From: Brettanomyces bruxellensis
Lineage: Eukaryota; Ascomycota; Pichiomycetes; Pichiales; Pichiaceae
DNA: 64,000 nt
Reading direction: 5' to 3'
Assembly: GCF_011074885.1 (NCBI RefSeq)
Contig: NC_054690.1
Coordinates: forward strand, 1,183,001 to 1,247,000
Position 1 is the stretch's first letter; the number at the start of each line of letters is the position of its first letter. Shown here in pieces: positions 1-10,301 of the stretch. The translations under genes and the position numbers were made by a program. The notes beneath the pieces were generated by a model, which saw nothing but the letters and a program-made list of their open reading frames with translations, did not search any database and was not told where the DNA came from.

Positions 1-1287
1 CTGGTATCCACGACAAAATTTCGGTTTGTGAGGTGTGGAATGGGATATCATTCGGCTCCAAATTCTAGACCAGAGACATTTGGAGATTATATGGCAAATG
101 ATGCACTTTCTGATAGAAAATTCCCTCCCACAAAGCAAAAGCATATGGAAGAACCTTCAGGCTACCTCTATTTTACTAAGAAGTTTACTCTGGAGTTGAG
201 CCATTTTAAGAAATACCTAAAGAAAACCTATCCGAACGTCAAAAGGACCGACTTCAACAAACCAATTAATTATAAGCGTTTCAGCACACTGGAGATATAC
301 CGGGCCAAAAAAAGTAAAGCAAAGAAGCAACGCAGATTAAAACCCGGGCTTTTTGTCACTCTGCTGGAGAGGAATCCAGATTACTTGAAGTACATAGTCT
401 GGGGTGTGTTCAAGATTGATCTATCCCGAGATGAGGAAGAGATTTCAATCTATCCAGAAAAGAAGAAAAACAAACATAAGGCAACGCCAAAACAAAAATC
501 AAAGCCATCTAGGAAAGCAAAGAAAACAGAGGACACGGAGTCATTTAAGAACTTCCTCCACTCAATAAATAAGATTAAAACTACAAGCCCCACGTTCGAT
601 GATGTGCTACCGCGGATGACAAATTTAAAATCAATACCAACCAATCCACCTACTGCACAGTTTAATGAATTGGAAAAAGATCTACAGAATCACGATCTTG
701 AAAGCTTTTTGAGCCATGCCAAAGAAGACAACGAGAACAGGCAAACTGGATTGTTCAAAGCCAGGATGAATTACGAATGGTCCAAAGAGAGGCTATCCTA
801 TGATCCGGACAGTTTCGGGATGAGAACCTTCTTCAATCCGGTTGCTGTTCCAAGGACGTTGATTCAAAGGTCATGTGTTCAAACTGCGGATCCAAGTGAG
901 ATTGGACGACCCGGATCAAGATACCTTGTGCTAAGTAGGAATGGTGACCAAATCGTATTGGACAACTTGACATTCTTGAACGAGAAGCCTTTTGGCAATA
1001 TGTATAGCCAATTGTCAACTTTTCAGGGTGGTATTGGTGTCACATCACAAATAAGCGGTATACTAAGCCACGGATGGAAGTTATTAAATGGTGATGAAGG
1101 CCGTCTTGTATTTGTTAAGCAGACAAAGAGGCGGAACTTGACACTTCTGTCGGCTGTTGGTATATTAGGAGCCTCAATTGCTGCTGTTGTAATTTACATG
1201 AAACATGAAAAAACATCGGAGACTTTGGCCACTGAAGTTTCAGCTGCAGAAGTTTCATCTACAGAGAAGAAAAAACAGAATAACTGA
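1..1287 (+). CDS. Putative membrane-anchored (mitochondrial?) protein, 5' end cut by window edge
   Basis: I do not recognise the family. The frame is open from the first base of the window, so the true start probably lies upstream; the first ATG inside is at 40. The residues encoded by the first 60 bases are rich in Arg, Ser and Thr and poor in acidic residues, which looks like the end of a mitochondrial presequence. A lysine-rich stretch lies at about residues 145-165. One hydrophobic segment of about 20 residues near the C-terminus (nt 1135-1200) is flanked by basic residues (KRR before, KHEK after), followed by a short Ser/Thr/Lys tail. This suggests a single-pass membrane protein, perhaps of the inner mitochondrial membrane. 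It converges on TMA16 with an 80 bp gap. Confidence 0.6.
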   Translation: MVSTTKFRFVRCGMGYHSAPNSRPETFGDYMANDALSDRKFPPTKQKHMEEPSGYLYFTKKFTLELSHFKKYLKKTYPNVKRTDFNKPINYKRFSTLEIYRAKKSKAKKQRRLKPGLFVTLLERNPDYLKYIVWGVFKIDLSRDEEEISIYPEKKKNKHKATPKQKSKPSRKAKKTEDTESFKNFLHSINKIKTTSPTFDDVLPRMTNLKSIPTNPPTAQFNELEKDLQNHDLESFLSHAKEDNENRQTGLFKARMNYEWSKERLSYDPDSFGMRTFFNPVAVPRTLIQRSCVQTADPSEIGRPGSRYLVLSRNGDQIVLDNLTFLNEKPFGNMYSQLSTFQGGIGVTSQISGILSHGWKLLNGDEGRLVFVKQTKRRNLTLLSAVGILGASIAAVVIYMKHEKTSETLATEVSAAEVSSTEKKKQNN

Positions 1288-1367
1288 CTGAATTCATCTA
1301 GAAAGCTCGAGGGCCAACCAAACATTCTATTGTACAATTGATTAAGTTATAAATTCGAGAATACCCG

Positions 1368-1916
1368 TCACTCGGTACCCATTTTCACATCACTTCCTGT
1401 CGGTGTTTCCGAATCTTTTGATTTGATTTCAACTAGTCTTATCGAGTTCAATCCACCGGTGTCTCCCTTCCAACCCCTGAAAATTTTCACATTTTTCGGG
1501 TCTGTGAGGTCAGGGAGCTTCCAGCCAGTTTCGAAATGCTTGACTTCTGCATCTTTTTTCAACTCAAGCAGCTCCTGTCGCTTTGTAGGTGGTCTGTTGT
1601 GTCTTCTTTCCTTCTTGAGCTGTTCCAACTCGTCATCATCTCTACAGATGAAGGTTTGTAACATTCCTTTTATCTCGTCAACGGTAAACGTGTCTCTGCT
1701 TGATAGCTGCTCTGTGTTTATGCACTCATTAATGAACGATAATGCCATTAAATCATTGCTTTTCTTTAACTTATGCTTTATCTTCTGCCTGGTAATTTTT
1801 TCCTGCCTTAAGGTGGCTCTTGCTAACCGTTTGGCCCTTCGACTGTTGGGATGTAGGGTTGTTTTCTTCTGTTTGATCAATTTGCTGACCTTTCTAAGTG
1901 AGTTTACTCTCGGCAT
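1368..1916 (-). CDS. TMA16: Translation machinery-associated protein Tma16
   Basis: The 182-residue protein matches Tma16, a nuclear factor that associates with pre-60S ribosomal particles. The N-terminus (MPRVNSLRKVSKLIKQKK, followed by HPNSRRAKRLARA) has the family's very basic beginning. A Lys/Arg-rich region follows, then an acidic middle (CRDDDELEQLKKERR) and a conserved tail with GWKLPDL and GWKGD. The ATG at 1916 was chosen because it gives the family N-terminus; the frame upstream of it is open for six codons but has no ATG. It is divergent from CAF20 across 387 bp, and an RRPE-like element lies 83 bp upstream, in keeping with the ribosome-biogenesis regulon. Confidence 0.85.
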   Translation of the reverse strand: MPRVNSLRKVSKLIKQKKTTLHPNSRRAKRLARATLRQEKITRQKIKHKLKKSNDLMALSFINECINTEQLSSRDTFTVDEIKGMLQTFICRDDDELEQLKKERRHNRPPTKRQELLELKKDAEVKHFETGWKLPDLTDPKNVKIFRGWKGDTGGLNSIRLVEIKSKDSETPTGSDVKMGTE

Positions 1917-2303
1917 CGTTATCTCGTTTGCCAAACTTTGCTTATTGCCAATAGTTGGAGCATGGCATAAATGAAGATGCCCAGCGGGGGTTAAGATCTG
2001 AAAATTTAATGCATCGGGAATTTTTTATTTTTTTTATTTTTTTTTATTTTTTTTATAGTGTGAGCAAAAGCTAATCCCGAACTATGGAGCTATCAAATTT
2101 TTATGTTCTTGTTTCCGCATCATTGTCTACTATTTATTTTTTCACCATACCAAATATTCTACCAGTCGGAACATAAACCCGTACTTTGAAAAAAATAGCG
2201 TGTGCCATCATTATCTCGACTACAGCAAAAAAGGGGCCTTCAGCATTATCCAGACCAGCCACATTTCAGAACATCCCAAGTAGGCAGTGTGCAATTATTG
2301 AAG
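1917..2303. promoter_or_regulatory. Divergent promoter of TMA16 and CAF20
   Basis: This is a non-coding divergent region. It holds T-rich tracts around 2027-2056. At 1999-2007 the sequence TGAAAATTT matches the core of the ribosomal RNA processing element (RRPE), at a typical distance from the TMA16 start. No other element is clear. Confidence 0.45.
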
Positions 2304-2777
2304 ATGACCCAAAGATACGTTTACACAGAGGAGGAGCTCCAAACTTATGAGGATAAAGGCTCTCTTCCCGAAGGTGTGGATCTTGCACCTTTTGCCGAGA
2401 TGGTTGCCCAGTTGAAGCAGACACTGGAGGAACTTGATGAGAAGAGATCGAAGAGAAGAGGTTTCGGCTTCTACTATCCTCGTACGAACAAACCAAGGAG
2501 AAAGAGACAGCCAAAAGAAGTTGTTGATAATGACGGATGGACATCTCTGGTGCCAAAGAAGCATGCCCAATCATCTGCCGAGGCTGCTGCTGCCGAGGAG
2601 AAGGCCGAGGAGTTCGAGAAAAGCGAACAGGTGCGTTCTTTCAAGACGAATACTGCCAAAATCTCTTCCGGAAAGACAGGAACCGCATCTACAAAAGATA
2701 CAGTTGCTATTGCCCACGTTTCCAGGTTCAATGCGTTTGATGCTTTAAACGAGGAGGACGACTCGGATCAGGAGTAG
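2304..2777 (+). CDS. CAF20: eIF4E-binding protein Caf20 (p20)
   Basis: Caf20 represses cap-dependent translation by binding eIF4E in competition with eIF4G. The 157-residue protein starts MTQRYVYTEEELQTYE: Y7 and L12 fit the YxxxxL eIF4E-binding motif, although the residue after L12 is Gln and not hydrophobic. A basic RGFGFYYPRTNKPRRKR stretch, the family motif VDNDGWTSL, a low-complexity Ala/Glu/Lys region and the conserved C-terminus RFNAFDALNEEDDSDQE follow, in the same order as in S. cerevisiae Caf20 (161 residues). The ATG at 2304 is the first in frame and places the eIF4E motif at the extreme N-terminus, as expected. It is convergent with EFR3. Confidence 0.88.
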   Translation: MTQRYVYTEEELQTYEDKGSLPEGVDLAPFAEMVAQLKQTLEELDEKRSKRRGFGFYYPRTNKPRRKRQPKEVVDNDGWTSLVPKKHAQSSAEAAAAEEKAEEFEKSEQVRSFKTNTAKISSGKTGTASTKDTVAIAHVSRFNAFDALNEEDDSDQE

Positions 2778-2844
2778 CCAATGGGGGGACGGCCGGATTA
2801 CTGGGGGTTAGGTGCACTCTGTTCTCCTGCTTCATATTAGCGGT

Positions 2845-2900
2845 GCAAGGATGTGCGCGCCTTGCGTATATTTCTTTGGTGCAAGGATGCTCACGCCTTG
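2845..2900. repeat. Two tandem imperfect hairpins after CAF20
   Basis: Two copies of GGTGCAAGGATG...CGCCTTG lie 36 bp apart. Each can fold: GCAAGG at 2845-2850 pairs with CCTTGC at 2860-2865, and GCAAGG at 2881-2886 with CCTTG at 2896-2900. They lie in the 365 bp convergent gap between CAF20 and EFR3 and could sit in the CAF20 3' UTR or act in transcript ending. Nothing else is seen in this gap. Confidence 0.5.
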
Positions 2901-3142
2901 ACCCTCCAGCCTGAAACCTGGCCACACGGGCCAATTCCGCTGGCGCCAAGAGCGATTTCAGGTGTACTGGTGTACTTTCCCGTGCCATTATGAACATCAC
3001 CGCCATGGACTACTGCTGCTACTGTTTCAGGCCATCCATTTTGACGACTGTAATTTGTAAATCTAATATATCATTTTCAAGTACCACTACAGCGAGTGCG
3101 TGTGTATCGTATGTATTACGTAAGTGTTATTGCCAAGAAGCC

Positions 3143-6007
3143 TCAGGCCTCTTCCACGATTATGCTCTTTGAGGTGCTCTTTTGAGAGTCATCGTTGGCC
3201 TTGATGCTGGAGTCATCATCGGAGTCGGACAAGTTCAAGTTCGAAATGCAGTAGGCCAACCCGCTTTTCTTTCTCGGTAGGTGCTGATGCTTGGATGAGA
3301 ATGGTTTCTGCATTTTTCCATTGGCATCGTTACTGCTGGCAAAGGCACCGTTTGGCGTTGAATTGCTCAAAGGCTGTGGAGGAGGTGGCGATGTAGTTTT
3401 TGCCTTTGCTGTTTTTGTGGTTGTTGTTTTTCCTACCGCGGCCGAATTACTCCCGTCAGCCTCTGCTGTAGTAACAGAGGCAGAAGCACTGTTTAAGGAA
3501 GAGACATCCGAATCATTGAAGGTGATCCCAGGAGCACTCATGCCACTTGTGATAGATAGCAAATCCCGGAGGCTGGTGCGGGTACGCACAGAGCTGAAAG
3601 ACTGTGCAATGGACGGACTGATGGTGGAGATGTCTAAAATGGAGCCGTCCCGAGACCGGGTGCCGGGCGGAGTTAAGGCCGGAATTAACGACGTGGCACT
3701 GTACGTGCTTGCCAACCTTAAAGATGCACCTGTTAGGGCTTTAGCAAGAGGACCTCTGATTGGGGGAGCCTGCGAAACAATGGGGGTCTCCGAATCGTCG
3801 TAGGATGTGGATGTGATGCCTGTGAAGGCAAGCCATCTGAGAATCGAAGGTGTTTCTCTGTATATCGTAATGAGTTTAGTCTTGTCGACTGCACTTGGTG
3901 GGTCGTCACAGTCGGAAGCTTCAGCAGGCAAGTAGCTGAAGAAGCCTTGAAGCTTTGCAGACCGTTGCAAAGCATCCAAGAAGGGTTGCACGTACCGTGG
4001 GAGGGCTTCACAACCAACCACAGGACCGCCTTTGTAGAGAATCATAAGCGCGTAGTTGTACTCGAAAGTGCCGGGGTCTTTGCCCAACCAGGAGCCGCTA
4101 AATTTGAGGAAGTTGATGAAGAAGTTGATCTTGAGATGCTCGAGCATCGCCTCAGTGGTCTCCCAAACCTGGAGCATGAACTGGCTGTTGGACATGCTGG
4201 TTTGAGCCATTCGCGGGACCAAGTCGAGGAAGAGGCATATTGGATTTTCCAAGTTGTTGGTGATGCAAAGGTCGACATTGGGGCTGCTGGGGTGGTCACC
4301 ATCGACCTCAGACTGGCACGATTTCTCTAGAACGTGCATCCAGGCCTGCTGAACTTGCTCGGAGGTCTCCCGCTTGAGTATGGAGCCGTCAATGCTTTGC
4401 AAGAGACTCAAAGTGTAGAGGAGATGGTTCATAATGTTCAATCTGTAGGGCACCCGCTTGTACATCAGGTAGCTGTCTCCTCCACACGTGTCGTGGATAC
4501 TTTCCACATCGCAAATCATGAGTTTGGTGATCGACACAAACTCGTCCTCAGTGACGGCAACTTCCGAGTCCGACACTGACTTCACAAAGTTGTAGTAATA
4601 CGACATGATTTCTACCACCATGTCGTTGATCTGCGTGTTGTAGTAGATGTGCCTTCCAAGACTCGAGATCACGTCCAAAAATGCCTCCTGCAACTCCTTT
4701 CTTGTCGCATACGACATCCGGGAGTTCTGCGATGGGGTTTGTGCCATTTTCGTCGCATCCTGTTCACCAGAGCCCGTTTTTGCACTCTGCTCCGGCTCGA
4801 TCGAACTTTTCTCACACACGAGACTCCTCTGGTTCGTGAGCATGCTGTTCAAAACATCGCGGACAGGCAAACCCACCAGGTTCACGTCCTGGGAAGAGAG
4901 GATATTCGAGATTAAGTCGCAGAGGAACATCCGGAATCCACGACTACGGTTTGATGAGTTAAGCTGAACCATCAACGTTGAAATTATGCGATACCGGAGC
5001 TCGATGTGCGTCTTCTTGGCACACAGGATCATCAACTTGTTCACCCACTGCACGTCTGCTCCGTACTTGAGTGCATAGCTGATGACTGATTTCGTGCACG
5101 TGTCCACCTGGTGCTTGCTACTGGTGCTAAAGAACGTTTTCAACGAGTTCAAGGCCAACGTCTCAAGATTTGCATCTTCATCCTTGCCATCGTCGTTTCC
5201 TAGAGAGAATTCTTTGTGTCCTTCACTGCCCTCTTCATCACCTTCACTGTTCTGCTTCTTGTCACCTTCCAAAGAACTCATCACACTGCTATTTGTGAGA
5301 GATCTCGACAACGCCTCAAGTAAAGAAGCCCTCTCGTCAAAAGTCTGGAGAATCAAGTGTATCGACTTCTCAACTAGATTTGCACTTTTCAGGATTGAGA
5401 ACGGCGTGTTTACGTATTCGGCAATGCATCCAGCAGTCAGCAATGAGATGCGGAGCCAGTCATCATGAAACGCAGAATTATATGTGGAATCATCCTGCCT
5501 TGTACGGCCAGCTTTAGGAGGCTTTTCCTGGCCGGTCCATCCAAAGTTCAACAAAATACACGAAACATGAATAAATTTCTTCAGAAGAACATGGTTGGAG
5601 GAAAACGTCTGCCACTCGATGGGGGCCAATTTTTCGCAAAACTTCATGTACAACTTGAGCGCAAGCTGACACGTACTCAAATCTTCCAAAAGAAGAACCA
5701 TCTCAAGGATCTGGGCCACACTCATGGCAAACATACCAAGATCATCCGAGCATTTGTCAACGAGCTCCATCAAAATGTACAAGGTGACTTTAAGATTGGT
5801 GAGTCTTCCCCTGGACACATCCGACTGTGTCTTCTTATAAAGGAAACTGGACACCTTTTCGAGCTTTGTTCTCCTCGTAGATGCATAATAAACAAGATAT
5901 GAAAGCTTTGATTTGTTGGGCATCGACTCCCCACTAACTGAAAGTTTTTTGGGAGGGTAGCACTGAAGAATCAGTTTCTGATGCTTGGGTCTAAACATGT
6001 ATGGCAT
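3143..6007 (-). CDS. EFR3: Plasma-membrane PI4-kinase anchor Efr3
   Basis: Efr3 anchors the Stt4 phosphatidylinositol 4-kinase complex (with Ypp1) at the plasma membrane. The 954-residue protein begins MPYMFRPKHQKLILQCYPP, and further on has the family SYLVYYASTRRTKLEKVS region, the conserved start of fungal Efr3. A long helical-repeat (armadillo-like) region continues to about residue 700. The last 250 residues are low-complexity Ser/Thr-rich sequence with many short SxS and proline patches, probably phosphorylated. An acidic insert lies at about residues 255-280. It is longer than S. cerevisiae Efr3 (782 residues), mainly in the disordered tail. The start at 6007 gives the conserved N-terminus. 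It is convergent with CAF20 and divergent from CEF1. Confidence 0.88.
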   Translation of the reverse strand: MPYMFRPKHQKLILQCYPPKKLSVSGESMPNKSKLSYLVYYASTRRTKLEKVSSFLYKKTQSDVSRGRLTNLKVTLYILMELVDKCSDDLGMFAMSVAQILEMVLLLEDLSTCQLALKLYMKFCEKLAPIEWQTFSSNHVLLKKFIHVSCILLNFGWTGQEKPPKAGRTRQDDSTYNSAFHDDWLRISLLTAGCIAEYVNTPFSILKSANLVEKSIHLILQTFDERASLLEALSRSLTNSSVMSSLEGDKKQNSEGDEEGSEGHKEFSLGNDDGKDEDANLETLALNSLKTFFSTSSKHQVDTCTKSVISYALKYGADVQWVNKLMILCAKKTHIELRYRIISTLMVQLNSSNRSRGFRMFLCDLISNILSSQDVNLVGLPVRDVLNSMLTNQRSLVCEKSSIEPEQSAKTGSGEQDATKMAQTPSQNSRMSYATRKELQEAFLDVISSLGRHIYYNTQINDMVVEIMSYYYNFVKSVSDSEVAVTEDEFVSITKLMICDVESIHDTCGGDSYLMYKRVPYRLNIMNHLLYTLSLLQSIDGSILKRETSEQVQQAWMHVLEKSCQSEVDGDHPSSPNVDLCITNNLENPICLFLDLVPRMAQTSMSNSQFMLQVWETTEAMLEHLKINFFINFLKFSGSWLGKDPGTFEYNYALMILYKGGPVVGCEALPRYVQPFLDALQRSAKLQGFFSYLPAEASDCDDPPSAVDKTKLITIYRETPSILRWLAFTGITSTSYDDSETPIVSQAPPIRGPLAKALTGASLRLASTYSATSLIPALTPPGTRSRDGSILDISTISPSIAQSFSSVRTRTSLRDLLSITSGMSAPGITFNDSDVSSLNSASASVTTAEADGSNSAAVGKTTTTKTAKAKTTSPPPPQPLSNSTPNGAFASSNDANGKMQKPFSSKHQHLPRKKSGLAYCISNLNLSDSDDDSSIKANDDSQKSTSKSIIVEEA

Positions 6008-6802
6008 TTCAAGAGTTCAACTTTAAACGCGAATGAACAGAAACAAGGACGATTGATTGCAAATGGAAATCCTTGCTATGTCAGAAATATAATGTGCCCT
6101 TCCAGTCGGTTGGGCTCAAACAATCGTAAAATTGTTGTCACTAAAAGCGATTGGGTATGAAAGTATATAATAACGGTGAAATAGAAGTGTATGTGTCCTG
6201 CAATACACATATGACGCGAATATGTGCTTTAGAATGAAAGTGAAGAAACTCCAATCACCAGTTTTGATGCAATGATGTTGTACCGACAAAAATTATAAGG
6301 ATTCTACGGGATAAAGCAGGGGCAACCCTTGAATAAAAATTGGGTTACTTTGGGAAGGTAGAATAAAATTAGACCCGAGTATCTTTAGATTTTGTAAGCC
6401 AACTTTTTTTTTTTTTTTTTTTCGGCGTGAGTAAGTCACAAGTAAGAGTCCGATTGGTTGGCAGTAGCCTCATCATTAATAACACATCCAATTTAAGGTT
6501 TCCTCTTTCGCCTTTTACCAAAATTTATGTAAGCAGTAAGTGATATTATTGTTCATACATAAGCGAAAAACCTTTATCACCGAAGCTTTCCTGTGTTCCA
6601 CATCACTTCGATCTTACCGAAATCAGCCGAAATCTGAAAGCGGTGAATCAGCCAGACATCTGTACACCAGCGAGGAGCATCTCCGATCGAGCTCGCTTTA
6701 AGTTGAAGATTTGACACAAGCATCAAAATTTCACTCATCGCCAATATGGAATCCCAAAGGGCATAAAATCAGGCCAGATTATACTATATACTATTTAAAA
6801 AG
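6008..6802. promoter_or_regulatory. Divergent promoter region of EFR3 and CEF1
   Basis: There is no coding signal in this 795 bp. A T run of about 19 occurs at 6403-6422, of the nucleosome-depleting kind common in yeast promoters. A TATA-like stretch (ATACTATATACTATTTAAA) ends just before the CEF1 ATG. I recognise no specific transcription factor site. Confidence 0.4.
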
Positions 6803-8791
6803 ATGGCACCAGTGTATGTTAGGGGTGGAGTGTGGACAAACGTGGAGGATGAAATCCTCAAAGCAGCTATTGCCAAGTATGGACTCAACCAATGGTCAAG
6901 AGTCTCATCTTTGCTACCCAAAAAATCAGCCAAGCAGTGCAAGCAAAGATGGAAAGAATGGCTAGATCCAAGAATAAAGAAATTAGACTGGGATAGGAGT
7001 GAAGATGAGAAACTTTTGCGGTTGATAAAGCTTAGACCGAACCAGTGGAATTCTATTGGGATAATGATGAACAGAACTGTGAACCAGTGCATCGAGAGAT
7101 ATCAGCAGCTTCTTGGCGAGTCTTTGGAAACAGAGGCAAGTGCAAATGGAATAGGCGAAGATAGTTTGAAATTGGTGGGGAATTCAGTGAATACAAACGA
7201 TCAGGGACAAATTGAAGGTGTGGACACTCTTAATTTGAATGCAGAAAGCAAACCGGCCAGACCAGATTCAGAGGAGATGGATGTTGATGAGAAGGAAATG
7301 CTCAGCGAAGCCAAAGCAAGGCTTGCAAACACAGAAGGCAAAAAGGCCAAGCGTAAGGCTCGGGAAAGAATGTTGGATGAAAGTAATCGAATCGCAATGT
7401 TGCAACGACGCAGGGAATTAAAGCAAGCCGGAATCAACTCAAAGATCACGCACAAGAAAAAGTTCGATACCGAGATGGATTACAACGCGGATATTGCGTT
7501 TGAAAGGCAGCCTAAGGCAGGAAGATTTGATACTAGTGAAGAGGACAGTCGGAACATTCACGATAAGGACAGATTTGGGAGGAGGGTCGAAGATGAGAAT
7601 ATCGTCACGGAGGAGTTAAAAAGTCAGCGAAAAAAGGAAAGAAAGCGGGCCAAAGTAGGCAGACAAGCAAAAAGTACAGCCAGCTACAGCAACGGTGAAC
7701 AGCTATACGGAAATAATGATGATGCCGAAGAAGTGAAGACACGGTCGAAACTTCAGCTTTCAACACCTAGTGAGGAGGCTGAATACGAAGCTGATGAGAC
7801 TGGCAGAGAGAGTACAGTTGAGATGAGATTATTAAGTGCTACCAGAGAAATTGAGGGAAGAAAACACGAGCGATCGGTATTATTTGAAGCCAGAGGTCGG
7901 AAAAGAGACATAGAGACAGATGAGAGTGGAGTGGAAGAGGAAGAAAAACCCGCTCCTAAGAAAATCCGGCGCCATAATGCAGAGCATTACAGGAAGAAGA
8001 AGGAGAAGCAACTGAAGAAGGAGTTGGCTAAAAAGTTGATGCAGCTCCCTAAGCCTATTCATAACAGTGAGCACTTGCTTGAAGGCTTTACAGGCACTTC
8101 AATTGAGGAGCAGGGACAGGATACTGAAGATGTTAGCGAGGAAAATGCTGAGCAACCTATGGAGGATGGTGAGATATTTGATAAAGAAACACATTCCAGC
8201 AGATTGGGACTACCCATACCACATATAAAGAATAGTGAATTGAAGATTGCAAACAGGAGCAGTGATGTGGAGAAACTAATAATGCAGGAAATGAAGCAGC
8301 TAATAGAAAAAGATTACGATGAACACGTTTTGAAAAAAGCGAGAACGAAGAATGACGAGAGTATAACTGATAAGATATGGAGAGAGGCTAGAATAGAGGT
8401 GGAAAGGAAAATTAAAGAAGAAACTGGGGAAATGGATTCGAACAAACTCAAGGAATGCAGCCGACTGATTGCCGAGAAAAGCGCGAAACAGACGCATATT
8501 GAGGCAAGAGTGTTATTGCAGCTTGTGAAATCAGAGTCTGAGATATCTACGGCATTGGAGAAGAATTTTGGACAGGTGGTAAATGCTTTCGCAGACCAGG
8601 AGCAACAGATCAAAGATCGGGTGTCGGAAAAACTACAAGAATTGCAGAAACTCAAGGATGAATCAGAGGTGAATGACATTTTGGCAGATGAAGAACGGAA
8701 AGCCATTGAATTGAGGTCTCAAAGATTACAGCAAGGCATAGATGAAATGAATTTAGTGATTAGTAAGTCCAAGGAGCGGCTCACATTCTAG
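6803..8791 (+). CDS. CEF1: Pre-mRNA splicing factor Cef1 (CDC5-like, Myb domain)
   Basis: Cef1 is a core subunit of the Prp19 (NineTeen) complex that stabilises the catalytic spliceosome. The 662-residue protein has two Myb repeats at its N-terminus: residues about 11-56 ([10 protein letters not shown]...[12 protein letters not shown]) and about 63-104 ([10 protein letters not shown]...[10 protein letters not shown]), preceded by the signature YVRGGVW. A basic [13 protein letters not shown] stretch and an [14 protein letters not shown] segment follow, typical of CDC5 proteins. The middle is acidic and low-complexity, and the C-terminal third is predicted coiled coil ([10 protein letters not shown]...[13 protein letters not shown]). 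The ATG at 6803 directly precedes the conserved APVYVRGG. Length is close to other fungal Cef1 proteins. Confidence 0.93.
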   Translation: MAPVYVRGGVWTNVEDEILKAAIAKYGLNQWSRVSSLLPKKSAKQCKQRWKEWLDPRIKKLDWDRSEDEKLLRLIKLRPNQWNSIGIMMNRTVNQCIERYQQLLGESLETEASANGIGEDSLKLVGNSVNTNDQGQIEGVDTLNLNAESKPARPDSEEMDVDEKEMLSEAKARLANTEGKKAKRKARERMLDESNRIAMLQRRRELKQAGINSKITHKKKFDTEMDYNADIAFERQPKAGRFDTSEEDSRNIHDKDRFGRRVEDENIVTEELKSQRKKERKRAKVGRQAKSTASYSNGEQLYGNNDDAEEVKTRSKLQLSTPSEEAEYEADETGRESTVEMRLLSATREIEGRKHERSVLFEARGRKRDIETDESGVEEEEKPAPKKIRRHNAEHYRKKKEKQLKKELAKKLMQLPKPIHNSEHLLEGFTGTSIEEQGQDTEDVSEENAEQPMEDGEIFDKETHSSRLGLPIPHIKNSELKIANRSSDVEKLIMQEMKQLIEKDYDEHVLKKARTKNDESITDKIWREARIEVERKIKEETGEMDSNKLKECSRLIAEKSAKQTHIEARVLLQLVKSESEISTALEKNFGQVVNAFADQEQQIKDRVSEKLQELQKLKDESEVNDILADEERKAIELRSQRLQQGIDEMNLVISKSKERLTF

Positions 8792-10301
8792 AAATAAGTC
8801 CTAGACACAGATTGATAGCATTGATATTATAGTACTGTAGGGACGGAATTGAACGGAATTCAAGTAAAACTATGCCAATTTAGATAAGAATGCTTTACGA
8901 TAAGAAATAAGCAACCAGCATCAACCGGTTTCAAAAAAAAGCGCTACTGAGCAGCTTGAAAAATCTCGACTGTTCGGCATGAGCGAATGAGGAACGGCAT
9001 TAGGAATTTTAGACCGGTGTGGGGGAATTTAAATTATTGTATCGTTGAAAGAAACACGAGAAAAAAAAAGTTTCTAGACAATTTGCAGAAACATGGAGGT
9101 AAAATACAATTCATGAGTACCAACAAATAAAAATTGACGAGACAAAGATATTCGGCATGGACGGATCAAATGCAGTAAGTGTTCGCGGAATGCTGAATAA
9201 AGCAAAGCAAGCAAGAGCGGCAAAAAAAAAGTGAAATAGGAATTTGCCGGCATTCAAGTTCCTCGAATTTCCCAGAAAGGAACCTTCCAATTTGGGTGAA
9301 CTTCAACGGCTAAAGCAGCCAATATCTTATAGAATGTTTGTTGGAAATATTTGTACAATAACGACTTTAGGAAATGTGAAGCCAGCCTTTCAGCATCAAC
9401 ATTGTAGTGGGTAAACACTGCTATAGGGAGTAGAGCTTAAAAAGCATGTAAGTAGAAGAAAAGATGTAGTGTAAATACTTTAATTAGGTGAAAAATGAGA
9501 ATGATCTGCGTATCACGGAACCTAATTAACGATCTGCTGAAACATGGTTCACTGAAAAAAAAATCAGGCTGCTGTCCTTTTCAGGCGTGAATCAGAATTG
9601 GATAATCAGGGGGACGTATGAAAGGTGAATTTGAAAGCGAAAAAATGGAAAAAGCGAAAAAATTGAGAAAGCGGAAAATATATCGGTGAGGTAAAAGGAG
9701 GAAAGAGAAAAATGATAATGAATTGCAATATTCGGGAAGTTCCGTGGTTAGGGGTGCCCTATATTGTGCGGAAGCTCTTTTGTGCCGTGTTCTTAGTGGG
9801 TCTGAGCCATAAAAATAAACATTGGCGCTAATAATATTTCTTTGGGGAATAATGAATATAGCAGAAAAAAGCAGAGAAAAATAATGTGTGTGCAAAAAAA
9901 AAACAAATCAAAAAAAAATCCAACAATGTTGAATAAGCGAATAGTATTATTTTCAACAAAAAAAGTAACAGAAGTACCAAAAAATGAATAAAAGCGGAAT
10001 TAGAATCCGACGGGAAATTCCCATGCCCAGCGCGAATTCCAAATCAGGTATTGTTTTGTGACTGACCTAAAGGCACCAAAACCGTTGGAGGTCATCACTC
10101 GTATACTTTCGCACACAATGCAATTATTGATTTTTTCACCTTTGCAGCTTAAGCACAAGCATGGGATCTTTGGTGTGTGCAATAAAAGGCACACGATCTG
10201 CAAAATTTCAGGGTATCCCGTTCTTGGCACATCGAGATTAATTTGGTGGCCTATAACTTACTTCTGGTTTGTGTTTGTAGTATATATTTGGTTGAAATAA
10301 G
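8792..10301. other. 1.5 kb intergenic region without recognisable gene
   Basis: This stretch after CEF1 holds only short, A-rich open frames that look like chance. Short A runs are frequent on the plus strand (for example 9060-9068, 9892-9903). I see no tRNA, no LTR and no clear repeat array. The final 200 bases are probably the promoter of the gene at 10302; a TATATATTTGG stretch lies about 25 bp before its ATG. Confidence 0.4.

Noticed and set aside
2728..3006. 92-codon minus-strand frame after CAF20
   Set aside because: Overlaps CAF20 on the other strand and the hairpin repeat; composition is driven by the repeat.
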